NCBI GenBank assembly: GCA_013398615.1
Contig: VZSR01001479.1
Location: 10,050,564 to 10,114,563 of the forward strand
Source of the DNA: Brachypodius melanocephalos
Taxonomy: Eukaryota; Chordata; Aves; Passeriformes; Pycnonotidae
Reading direction: 5' to 3'
Length of the DNA stretch: 64,000 bases
Below, one piece after another: positions 42,301 through 51,393 of this stretch. Under the pieces are notes generated by a model that did no database searches, was not told the DNA's origin, and was given only the letters and a program-made list of their open reading frames with translations. The position numbers and the translations under genes are program-made. How positions within the stretch are numbered: the first letter of the stretch is position 1; each line of letters opens with the position of its first letter.

Positions 42301-43193
42301 CTCTTTCCATTTCCCCTCCCCTTTTGCTTCTTAGAAAAAATTAAATAAAAAAGGAAGGAAGATTGGGTCCAATTTTCATCAGGCTAACATCAGCCTGAAG
42401 ATATTTTCATCAGTTCTTGGCAGGTCCTAGATGGACTCTGTAATAATGAATGCCTTTTCATGATTGTTTTCCTCACGCTTAAGTTCATTTTCTGTGAGCA
42501 CTGTATGAAGTAATTTTAAGCTTTTAATTGTTTATGATATTTGGCACTTCCAGACTCTGGGAATGTTTCTGTATCTGTGAAAGAGAATTATTAAGCACCA
42601 GAGAAAAATGCCATGCTACTTGCTGTTATGCTGAGGAAGACCTGCCAAATCTTGCAGTATTTGTGCATGCTATAGAGATGGAAAGAAGGGAAGCTTGTGG
42701 AGCTAATAATAGCAGCAGCTTTATGGCTAGAAGCCTCATAATTGTAACTCCATGATGACAGTCTGATTCAAAACATGATGAAATCCGTATTCTAGCTATT
42801 CCTGTGGGTCTTGGATCAGTCTTTACAAATCAGAGTTGAAAAAAACTTGGATGTTTTTGCACAAGACAGAAAGATCTTTCATTGCAGGTGCTGGCAGGTC
42901 TCTTTCAGCACTGGTCAGGGTAAGCTTTTCAATATATTCACAATATGTCTAAATGTAGCTTGGTCTGATCTTTAAGTCTGTCTCACGCAGTGTTGGCATG
43001 CAAGTCCAAAATCTGGTTGCTAACACATCATTCCTGCCTTGCTCTTCTGTTTGTTACCTTTCTGGCAGTGCGAGGAGAGGCAGAGAACATGACTTAACAT
43101 GACTTGGCAGGCAGCACCGTTCTGCTGGGGTTTGTGAACAACCAACAGTGGGCTGTTCATGACGACGACAACTACAGACAGTGGACCACATAG

Positions 43194-43595
43194 CAGAGCA
43201 CCTCTCCCTTGTGGAAAGGCAGAGGGAACTGGGATTATTCAGCCTGGAGAAAATCCAGGGTAGCCTTCCAGTACCACAGGGCAGCTTACAAGAATCATGG
43301 AGATGGACTTCTTACAAGATCCTGTAGTGACAGTGAAAAGGGGACTGGATTCAAATTGAGAGAGAGGCAGTTTAGATTAGATAATAGGAAAAAATTCTTC
43401 ACTGTGAGGGTTGCCAGGGAAGTTGTGGATGCCTCATTCCTGGAAGCATTCAAGGCTAGGTTGGATGGAGCTCTGAGCAGCCTGGTCTAGCGGAAGGTGT
43501 CCCTGCTCATGGCAGAGAGGTTGGAACTAGATGATCTTTAAAGGTCCCTCCCAACCCAAACCATTCTATGATTCTGTGGTTCTATTATTCTATGA
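43194..43595 (+). mobile_element. CR1 LINE 3' fragment (+), relatively well preserved
   Basis: It runs from 'gagcacctctcccttgtgga' through 'ttattcagcctggagaaaat', 'gtagccttccagtaccacag', 'aaaaaattcttcactgtgag', 'ttcaaggctaggttggatgg' and 'gaactagatgatctttaaag' to 'accattctatgattctgtgg' and 'ttctattattctatga'. The full tail with repeated 'attctatga' units is kept. A 93-codon open frame inside it is an artefact of the repeat. Confidence 0.92.
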
Positions 43596-44950
43596 AAATT
43601 AGTCTTGAATCAGAAATTGAAGTGATGTTTCATCAAGATGTCATGATGGATTCTTTATTGATATCAATCTGGGTATTTTTCTAAAAGATGCAATCTAGTG
43701 GTAACAGGATTCTGCCCAGGGAATGCCCCTTCAGAGCAATCCTATGGCCTGCCTTATGCCTGGGGGTCACATTGCCATCTGTTCTCCTGGTCTTATCATA
43801 AAGAAATTATGAGACTCATATTCACAAATAATATCCATGCTCTGGTTTTTAAATTATGCCTGTTATTTATGCTATTTTATTTAAATGATGCTTGAGCTTC
43901 AAGCCGAGCCCAGTAAAGTCCTTGTAACCATTGCTGGGCACTTCACATTTGACAACCAAGTATTCAGTTATGTCTACTCATTTTTTTAATACTTTGACCA
44001 TAATCTGTAAAAACATTGATTCTAGAAATACAACTTGAAAATTCTGTGATGATTCAAAAGAGGCAGAGTTTTTACCCAAAGTCATTTAAGATTTCATCTT
44101 CACAACTAGGTAATACTGAGGAAAGGGAGAAGTGCTTGGTGTAATCTCATCTTTCTTTCTTGGACAGGACTCATGCACAGGCAGGAATATGGTCACAGAG
44201 AGTCTTCTGTCATAGGTCTGTGGGGACATAGGGGAGCAGGAGTGCACCAGGACATGTCAGCACATTTTTCCACTTGTCTCTGAGTGCATTTTCCAAAAAA
44301 TGAAATAGTTACCGAGTCATCATCACTGCACGCCTTGGTTAAATGTTTATATGATTGCAAGAATCTGTGCCTAACGGGACTATTTTTCAAGGTTTTGGCA
44401 AATCTAGGCTGATACCTCCACAATACTCCAACTTCTGGCAGCTGAGGCAGCTTCCCTGTGGAGGTACAAGATTCAGCACCTTTTTAATAAAAGCAGAAAT
44501 GTGCAATGAGATTTGAGATTGGAGGTGTGAAATATGCAGCTTTAGGCCTGGTGTTTAAATTCCACATTATTTCCTCTCAATTCAGGTTCTTTGTCCATTT
44601 TTTGGCTTTGACATAAAATGCTCCCACTCATTTTTTTCATGTGGGAATTGTGTGCTTAGTTCTTGAAGAGTGCAATGTTATGGTGAACTGCATAACTTGT
44701 GAAGTCCCCTGTGTTTGAGCAGTGTATGATACACGAGCTAGGAGATTTTGAGGGGATAAAGCTCTGTCCCTTCCCAGACAGACATGAATGCTTGGAGAAG
44801 GTGATAAAGAGGGCCTGTTCTAAAAGCTATCTTGGGATCTTTGCCACAATATTTTGAATTTTAACTTTGGTTAAGGGCCATATTTTGTAGGTCTATCAAA
44901 TTCCATATGAAAATTTCTGTGTTGGTCCAGACTTTTCTACCTTATATCAA

Positions 44951-44991
44951 AGTATACTATAAGTATATTATAGTATACTATAAGTATATTA
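44951..44991. repeat. Tandem, self-complementary AT repeat
   Basis: A 20-nt unit (agtatactataagtatatta) occurs twice with one base between copies. The junction contains the perfect palindrome 'tatagtatactata' (44970-44983), so the locus can form a hairpin or cruciform. Confidence 0.9.
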
Positions 44992-47900
44992 CTGCTTGTC
45001 GGAGCAGGTGTGCATCCATTGGAATACCAACTAGATTTTCTGAATAACTTGGCTGCTGCTGAAGATAAACCACTTAAAAACTGTGTTTTCCTCGGCATTT
45101 GTAAGAAAAGAGTCCATTTTAAAGTTATGTGTATTTTTATTTAAAAGGACTTGCATTTAATCTCAAAAAAGGCAGAAAAAATCCAAAATGAAGTTAATTA
45201 AAGTATTTTCAATTACTGCTGAGTTTTGCATAGCTATAATATTTTTGCTTACTACATAACTATGGAGCTGTCTGGAGAAAATATGGCATTGGGGAACTTC
45301 CAAAAAAGGAGACAAATGACAGCTTTGCCTGAGCTTCCCAAAGAGAAGTTGCTCTCTGGCAGCTGTTTCTCCAGTGTCTCAGGAGTCAGGTAAAAGGAGC
45401 CAACCCAAGAATTGGAGGCATGTCCCTGGCAAATGTGTTTATGTTTGATTTGCACCACATGAGCACAGCTCATCACATAAATGCATATCTGCAGAAGATG
45501 TCAAGCAGGGTGGGACACCCAAGGGTTGCATTTCTGCATTCATGCAGTGGCTGCTGCCCTGGTGTACTTCCCTTGGAGCTGATGTAAGGTCCTTGTGGAA
45601 AATGAAAATTAGGGGTTTCGTTAGTGTGGCAAAGGCAGTGCTTATACATCTCCTTCTACATACATTCTTCTTCCTGCTGCAGTTGGATATCCCAAAGGCA
45701 AAGCAGAGAAGCAGTGTTCAGGGCTCTCAGGCAGACCACCACACAATGGGAAGGCTGATGGCAGCTCCTCCATGGCCAAATGTGCCTGGCATCCACTGGG
45801 AGGACTCACCCAGGCAGTGCCATGGAGAGCAGTGGAGGCTGTGCTGCCAACTGGCTGTCCATCAGTGCTCACCTTTCTGTACTTGCTGGTAGATTTACTG
45901 TGTCCTCCACCATCGAGATCATGCTACTAACTGCTTGAGGTGCAGTGGCTAGGGCTAATATGGATTGGGCCAGGCTGTTAGTATGAGATTGATTGCTTGA
46001 GACTTGCTCATTGCTGTCTCTCCTGCATGGTGCTGTAGCAGAGACAGCTTCTGTCATATAATTTGCTCATTTATGTTGCAAAACCAAGTCATTAAATAGT
46101 GAGAGCTGCTCCAGTGCTTTCCAGACAAGTGCTGATTGGGCTGCGTGGAGCAGGCGTTGGCCCAGACACTGACTCTGCAAAGCATCCTGGCCTCTGGGTC
46201 TGAAAAGCCTTCCTGATGATCCCTGTGAGTGTGACCACTGCACCAGCCAGTCAGACATCCCTTCTGAGCACTTAAGGCAAGTCCTGATCCACAGGTCAGC
46301 CCAAGACTCATGTACATGCTCATGTACAAAGTGAGCCCTGTTAGCTACATCTGGCACAGATGTGGATGTCCACACCTAACATGCAAGCTCCAGAAGACAG
46401 AAGGCTTGGGAACACAGAATTTTGCAGGGACAAATTGACCTGGCTTGGTCAGGTAGCTGCCTTGGTTTGCTGGGGCTTTGTGCCCCCAGAGCCAGCCTCA
46501 GGATGCTGCTGGAATGACCCCCTGAGACCCTGCTTGTCATCACTGCTCCGGCACTGCAAGCAGGGCAGTTGCCCTAACACTGGGCTGGCACTCATCCCTC
46601 AGGTATGAGTGAGAAGCTCCCAGTGTGTGGGAAGCCATTAGCCTGCAGGATTACTTTGAATTCCCTTCCCTGTGAGTGCTATTCTTTCACTTCTAAGGAT
46701 TACACTCCTTTGTCCACTTTCTACTGAGCTCATTGCAGAGTGAGTTTCCTGGAGGGAAGAAAAAAAACCCTGTCAAGTATCCTGTTTTCTTATTCTTATC
46801 TCATATTTAGTTTCCTAATTGCAGCTTGGAAATAAAATATCCTTCCTGCTAATTTTATTCTTTTGTATTTAGGAAATGCTGCCAAGTCTGACAACTTCTT
46901 CCTTCCAAAGACACACTGTTAAGATGTTTTTTTCCCTGCTCCACAATGACAAAACTGTCAAGAAGCATTGGAGTCTGGAGAAACATTCATTTTGTGTGTG
47001 CCAGTGAAGAAATGCTTATTAACTTTAGTTTAATTTAAATTTGTCTGCAACAGAGGGATGGGTTTATTTACACATTTCCTGATAATGATTTGAATCTCAA
47101 AGTTATTTCTGCATTGAAGTGTAAGGTCTTGGAGTGGATTTTCCCAAAAGTAGCTAAAGGGATTAGGTATTAGTGTTCAGTAGAAGCTGGGGGCTGCATC
47201 TTTTACCCTCTGTGTTGCAAACTTCAGCTTTGGAGACCTCTAATTTTCAAACAAGGCTACTTACTGGTTCTTCTAGAGTGCCAGAGTGGAGGTTTTGGGT
47301 TTGTTTGGAAAATACCAATTCTAATGTAAAATGCACAGAGGTTTTGTAGAGAATGTATTTCCATCACATACAAGGAAGAAACCTTGCCTGGCTACAGGTT
47401 GGGACACTGTGAGGCTTTTATCAGTACTGTGGGATGCTTGGGCTGCTCCTGTAGAGATCACTTAGCCTAGAGGCTCAGGAAGATATAATTACGAGGGTAG
47501 ATGGAAAATTAATACTTCTTAGAGCAAAAATGTTCTCTTTTGCATAGAAATAAAGAGATAAATCAAGACATGAAGCTCTACAAGCTTCTGAGGTAATCAA
47601 GCCATGAGCAGCTTCCTCATGTCTTGCCAAGCCCATCTCCCATTGTCCTTGTGCCCCTGGCTTTGGGACTGACTCAAGCTTTGCATCCTTAAACTGCACA
47701 TTTCTTCTAGAAGCATATTGTGGGAGGAAGGAAGGGCAAGAAGCACTTGGCAAACTACTGTTAAAGGGTCCAGAGTAGTCTCTGCTGTACTGGTCCCACA
47801 AGTGGCCAAGCTGCACTAAAATAATCATTTGCAGTGAGGGAGCTCTGAGATGAGACTGATGGGAATGGCTCTGTAACATTAGAAACTTGGTGCTAAACCA

Positions 47901-48047
47901 CAGAGTCAGGAAAACAAATACAAGAAGTCACTTTTTAACAAAAGAGAACAGGTATCTTCCTGGGATCATTATATCTATCTATATCTGCCTTGCTGACCTG
48001 TCAGAGCTGGAGAAGTATTTTTCTTCTGTGGTTTTTTGGTTGGTGTT

Positions 48048-48078
48048 TCTTTTTTTTTTCTTTTTTTTTTTTTTTTCC
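48048..48078. repeat. T-rich homopyrimidine tract upstream of the KCNH1 acceptor
   Basis: T runs of 11 and 16 residues separated by single C residues lie about 210 nt before the exon. The sequence is too far upstream to be the polypyrimidine tract of the acceptor, but it could bind pyrimidine-tract proteins. Confidence 0.88.
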
Positions 48079-48230
48079 TTTCTGGTATAAGACATATGTC
48101 TGCTCTTAAATAATGAAATAAACCATGTTCCACACAACATAAGATGTTTGAAAATGTTGCTATAAATATGCAGAGGTTGTGCACTTCTCAGTTAAAATAC
48201 GTTCTTTCAAATAATTCTTTCTCCAACTTT

Positions 48231-48285
48231 TCCCCCTTAACAAATGTGCAGTTACTCACAGAGTGAAATCTCTTCCCCCCTGTAG
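48231..48285 (+). other. KCNH1: 3' splice site (branch point, polypyrimidine tract, acceptor AG) of the last KCNH1 intron
   Basis: A CCTTAAC branch-point-like motif puts its adenosine at about 48239-48240, some 46 nt before the exon. A short C-rich pyrimidine tract (ctcttcccccctgtag) leads to the AG at 48284-48285. The exon then opens in the conserved KCNH1 frame, which fixes the boundary. Confidence 0.88.
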
Positions 48286-49134
48286 ATTGTGTTCCGGAAA
48301 ATCAGCGACGTCAAGCGGGAAGAAGAGGAGAGAATGAAGAGGAAGAACGAAGCACCTCTGATCTTACCCCCGGACCACCCGGTCCGGCGGCTGTTCCAGA
48401 GGTTCAGGCAGCAGAAGGAAGCGCGCCTTGCGGCGGAGAGGGGCCGAGATGCAGACGACCTGGATGTGGAAAAGGGCAACGCAGTCGTGGAGCAGTCGTC
48501 TGCCCGCGCCGTGGTCAAGGCCAGCGTTGTGACGGTTCGGGAGAGCCCGGCGACGCCCGTGTCGTACCAGCCCGCCTCCACCTCCGCGGCCTCCGACCAG
48601 GCCAAGCTGCAGGCCCCGCCGTCCGACCACCCCGCGGGTAAGGCGGCCGGGGACTTCCCCCGGAGGAAAGGCTGGGCCAAGTTCAAGGAAGCCTGCGGGA
48701 AAGGTGAAGATTGGAACAAGGTCTCTAAAGCAGAGTCCATGGAGACTTTACCTGAGAGAACTAAAGCTTCGGGAGAAGCTACCCTGAAGAAGACGGACTC
48801 TTGTGACAGTGGCATTACAAAAAGTGACTTGCGCTTGGACAACGCCGGGGAGACGAGGAGCCCGCAGGACCACAGCCCGGTCCTTACCGAGGTCAAGCAT
48901 TCCTTTTATCCCATCCCAGAACAGACTCTTCAGGCCACCATGCTAGAAGTGAAACATGAGTTGAAAGAGGACATCAAGGCTTTAAACACAAAAATGACCA
49001 ATATAGAAAATCAGCTTGCTGAGATACTTAGGATATTAACCTCAAGAAGAAGCTCCCAGTCACCACAGGAGTTGTTTGAAATATCAAGGCCCCAATCTCC
49101 AGAATCAGAAAAAGACGTGTTTGGAGCTAGCTGA
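48286..49134 (+). CDS. KCNH1: KCNH1 (EAG1/Kv10.1) terminal coding exon, 282 C-terminal residues
   Basis: This is the last coding exon of the ether-a-go-go voltage-gated potassium channel, a tetrameric plasma-membrane channel expressed mainly in brain. The exon begins directly after a CCTGTAG acceptor with Ile-Val-Phe-Arg-Lys (phase 0), continuing the post-cNBHD region, and ends at TGA 49132-49134. Exon residues about 31-44 (HPVRRLFQRFRQQK) match the C-terminal calmodulin-binding site known in EAG1. A Pro/Ala/Ser-rich variable linker follows. Then comes a block closely matching mammalian KCNH1 (SKAESMETLPERTKASGEAT and TLKKTDSCDSGITKSDLRLD). Residues about 219-251 form the heptad-patterned tetramerising coiled coil. 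The tail RPQSPESEKDVFGAS is the typical KCNH1 end, which argues against the paralogue KCNH5. The frame is intact. Transmembrane, PAS and cNBHD exons lie upstream of the window. Matches to human KCNH1 are from memory, not from an alignment. Confidence 0.97.
   Translation: MVFRKISDVKREEEERMKRKNEAPLILPPDHPVRRLFQRFRQQKEARLAAERGRDADDLDVEKGNAVVEQSSARAVVKASVVTVRESPATPVSYQPASTSAASDQAKLQAPPSDHPAGKAAGDFPRRKGWAKFKEACGKGEDWNKVSKAESMETLPERTKASGEATLKKTDSCDSGITKSDLRLDNAGETRSPQDHSPVLTEVKHSFYPIPEQTLQATMLEVKHELKEDIKALNTKMTNIENQLAEILRILTSRRSSQSPQELFEISRPQSPESEKDVFGAS
48366..48700. promoter_or_regulatory. CpG-dense island-like block inside the KCNH1 exon
   Basis: This stretch is strikingly rich in GC and CpG (gcgcgccttgcggcgg, cccgcgggtaaggcggccgg), while the flanking intron and 3' UTR are AT-rich with few CpGs. 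It lies wholly within coding sequence over the variable linker. It could be an orphan intragenic CpG island, or just codon composition raised by GC-biased gene conversion. No TATA box or other core promoter element was seen. Confidence 0.5.
48376..48417 (+). other. KCNH1: C-terminal calmodulin-binding segment of KCNH1
   Basis: The codons give HPVRRLFQRFRQQK, a basic amphipathic helix with Arg/Lys spaced between Leu and Phe anchors. In mammalian EAG1 the corresponding stretch is one of the C-terminal calmodulin sites through which calcium inhibits the channel. All the basic and aromatic residues expected in this segment are present. Confidence 0.8.
48940..49038 (+). other. KCNH1: C-terminal tetramerisation coiled coil of KCNH1
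   Basis: About 33 residues, from Met-Leu-Glu-Val to Ile-Leu-Arg-Ile-Leu, show Leu/Ile/Met at heptad positions (for example ELKEDIKALNTKMTNIENQL). No proline or helix-breaking run interrupts it. In EAG channels this segment forms the coiled coil that helps determine subfamily-specific subunit assembly. It sits just before the Ser-rich tail, as in the mammalian protein. Confidence 0.85.
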
Positions 49135-49817
49135 GGTGTTTCTTTTTAAAAACAAACCAATAAACAAAGAAACAGCCCCCTAGCAATTTACATTTAATCT
49201 TTCTTGAAAACGAGTGAGGGGCCCATTCACTAAGCATGTTCCCTCTGTCTAAAAAGGTACGGTAACAGGAATTGCAACCTCATGTCAAGATGGCAGCTGA
49301 CTTTGAAGCCTTTTTGACAGCAAGGGTACAGTTTCTAAAGTTCTTCTTTTCTCCCTTTGTCCTCATTCCACTCCTAACCCCCTTCTCTCCCTCGGGATGT
49401 TGGAATAAGAATTCTGACAGCAGCAGCCATCCCTGTAAGCCCCAGGTGATCTCTGAGGTTTTTGGAGCATGCCTTATGTCCTTAGCTCGGGTTATGCCTA
49501 TATGAATAAGCACTTGCCAGGGTGCTTATATTTTCAGTGTTTGGTGGGTTGTTTGTTTTTTTGTTTTGTTGCTGCTGTCACTGTCTCAGTCACCTCTACG
49601 GCATGTTGAATGTCACAGTATATTTTCATATACCTGTAATAATGCAAAGAGCAGTAAGAGATACGTATTTTATTGTGTGCTGAAGTTTCTTTTGGGTAGT
49701 CAAGGAAGGGCTAATAAGATGAAAAAAAATGTACTTTTTGATTTCAAACTGCTATATTGCTAAAACAATTACATTTGGAAACATCTTCAAAAATAGCCAC
49801 AGTATTTCAGATCTGTT

Positions 49818-49823
49818 AATAAA
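49818..49823 (+). terminator. KCNH1: Possible proximal AATAAA in the KCNH1 3' UTR
   Basis: AATAAA lies about 680 nt after the stop. The 50 nt downstream lack a clear GU-rich element, so its use is uncertain. Another AATAAA at 49159-49164, only 25 nt after the stop codon, also lacks a downstream element. Confidence 0.25.
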
Positions 49824-51339
49824 TGGGATCTTCCACACCATCATTCACTGAATCAAGGGTATATTTTTTTCAAATCTTTTTATGTTTTCTCAAAACCTTC
49901 TGTCTCAGATGTCTTTCAACATTCGATACTTTTGCTTTCAACTCCAGCTGCTGGAGGGCTGGGTGTGCAGTGTACCTGAGAGCAGCCCACAGCACAACAC
50001 ATTTGAAACATCACTAACAGATCCTGTAGATTTGCCTCCCGATGAAAATATACTGTGGCATTTATGTCCTGTTCTGCTATGAATCTGCTCTTTTCATTCT
50101 TGTTAAATTATTATTCAGAAGTTTCTGTTTTGATTATGTTCATTGTAGCCAAAGGCTTTCACAGAATTTTTAAACAATTTTAGATGGTGGCATTTTCCTC
50201 TACATCCAGATGTATTGTTCCTGATCTAATCTAGCTTGAAAGCAAATGGATAGTAGAGGTAGAAATACAGTGCTTACTGTATGCAAGTGCTATTGTAGCA
50301 AGGAAACAAAGAGATCTGCTTCTTAAAGAAGGAGATGTTTCCAAAACTTATATTTTCATAACTTTTTTCAGAGGAAGATTGAAGCACTTTACCAAAACTA
50401 TTCTTCATTGTTTGTATAGGGTAGCATAGATGGTATCATGACTTCTGTTCTCACCTTGGAATACAGGTGTATATTCACAATATATTCTCTCCACTGATCT
50501 GGTATGTTCACTGCTTAACAGTAGCTTAGATATCAGAAGTATGGTACCATACCACACTTTAAGGGGTTTTCATTTTTAATGGCAATAGGTCTTAACACTG
50601 TGTGTGTTAAGTCTCATTCTTTTTCCTTGGTACTAAATCATTTACAAAGAAACAGAGGATTTTTTTGGGGAAGACTTTTGTTCATGTTAAGTACAGAAGA
50701 GGCAAGGAACACGATCAATTTTAATGATTTCTGCTGGCCTGATGCTTGCACAGTGCAATGCAGAATTGTGTCAGACACCCCTGGGGAGTTGGGACATCCA
50801 CTGATGACTGGCACAGGGGTGAGGCTGTGCTGTGCAAAGCTCCCAGCTCAGGTCCTGCTGTCAGAGTGGTTTTTTGTACCTGTTCCTGCAGTAACTGCCC
50901 TTGCTCTCAAAGATAACAATTATTCCAAGCGCAGCACCATCATTTCTAAGTCCAGAGGCAGGTTTGGCTTTCATTGTCTTACTCCTTGGTTTGGTATGGA
51001 GGTGCTCACAGATTGTGAATTCATACCCAAGGATTGAAATTCGCCTGAGAAACAACTCTTGGGTTCAAATCTGTAGGTTACCCTTGTAATCTTTCCTCCC
51101 ACAAGAAAAGGCAAGCAGGGAGGTGAGTTGCTCTGAAACCAAGAGGCTACTTCCTCAAGTTATTTCTGGTTCCGTGTTTAGGTTTTTCCAGTGGTACCTG
51201 GTGTCTTTTACAGCTTCTCACTGCAGACCTACAGTGTTGAGGAAGGCACTCTCTGACCAAAGCCACGCTGTTTGTGTTTGGTGCTTTAATCACTGTAAGT
51301 GGCAGCAGTTACTTGCAACAGCAATGGCATGGCTGCCAC

Positions 51340-51393
51340 AGAAACTCATCCATCCAGTTTCTATGAGAAACTCATCCATCCACAGTTTCTGTG
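51340..51393. repeat. 26-28-bp tandem duplication in the KCNH1 3' UTR
   Basis: The unit begins 'agaaactcatccatcca' and ends 'gtttctatg' in copy 1 and 'cagtttctgtg' in copy 2. The copies differ by a 2-base insertion and one substitution. Confidence 0.93.

Larger units (their letters stand above)
29756..43193. other. Intronic sequence, no gene
   Basis: No exon or CR1 copy recognised in these 13 kb. It contains an A-rich low-complexity tract at 30396-30490, A16 at 33385-33400, and a small repeat of 'catgtaccgaac' at 36341-36377. A 77-codon - strand frame at 36017-36250 has a charged, protein-like composition but no identified relative. Confidence 0.6.
43596..48230. other. 3' part of the KCNH1 intron, no gene
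   Basis: It holds an AT-rich self-complementary tandem repeat at 44951-44991, a GC-richer stretch at 45540-46620 with unconvincing frames, and a T-rich tract at 48048-48078 about 210 nt before the KCNH1 exon. Confidence 0.6.
1..48285 (+). other. KCNH1: Last intron of KCNH1 (partial, 5' splice site outside the window)
   Basis: The terminal exon begins in phase 0 at 48286, so the upstream sequence is taken as its intron. I looked for the preceding exon, which should encode the end of the cyclic-nucleotide-binding homology domain and finish in Asn-Leu-Arg-Lys-Arg, and saw neither the coding sequence nor a matching donor. Very long introns are normal for KCNH1 in vertebrates. All open frames in the region look like chance frames. 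That the whole 48 kb is one intron is an inference from the absence of recognised exons. Confidence 0.8.

Noticed and set aside
43209..43490. 93-codon + strand frame
   Set aside because: It lies inside a CR1 3' fragment, a normally non-coding part of that element.
1..48285. Search for the penultimate KCNH1 exon (end of the cNBHD)
   Set aside because: I scanned for the expected conserved coding words and an Arg-Lys-Arg end before a donor and found none. A short exon could still be missed without an alignment.
48364..48630. 88-codon - strand frame, Gly/Arg-rich
   Set aside because: A second antisense shadow of the CpG-rich KCNH1 linker, with low-complexity composition.
48252..48896. 214-codon - strand open frame across the KCNH1 exon
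   Set aside because: It is the antisense reading of a conserved, GC-rich coding exon, where stops are scarce. It has no start context, domain or known relative.
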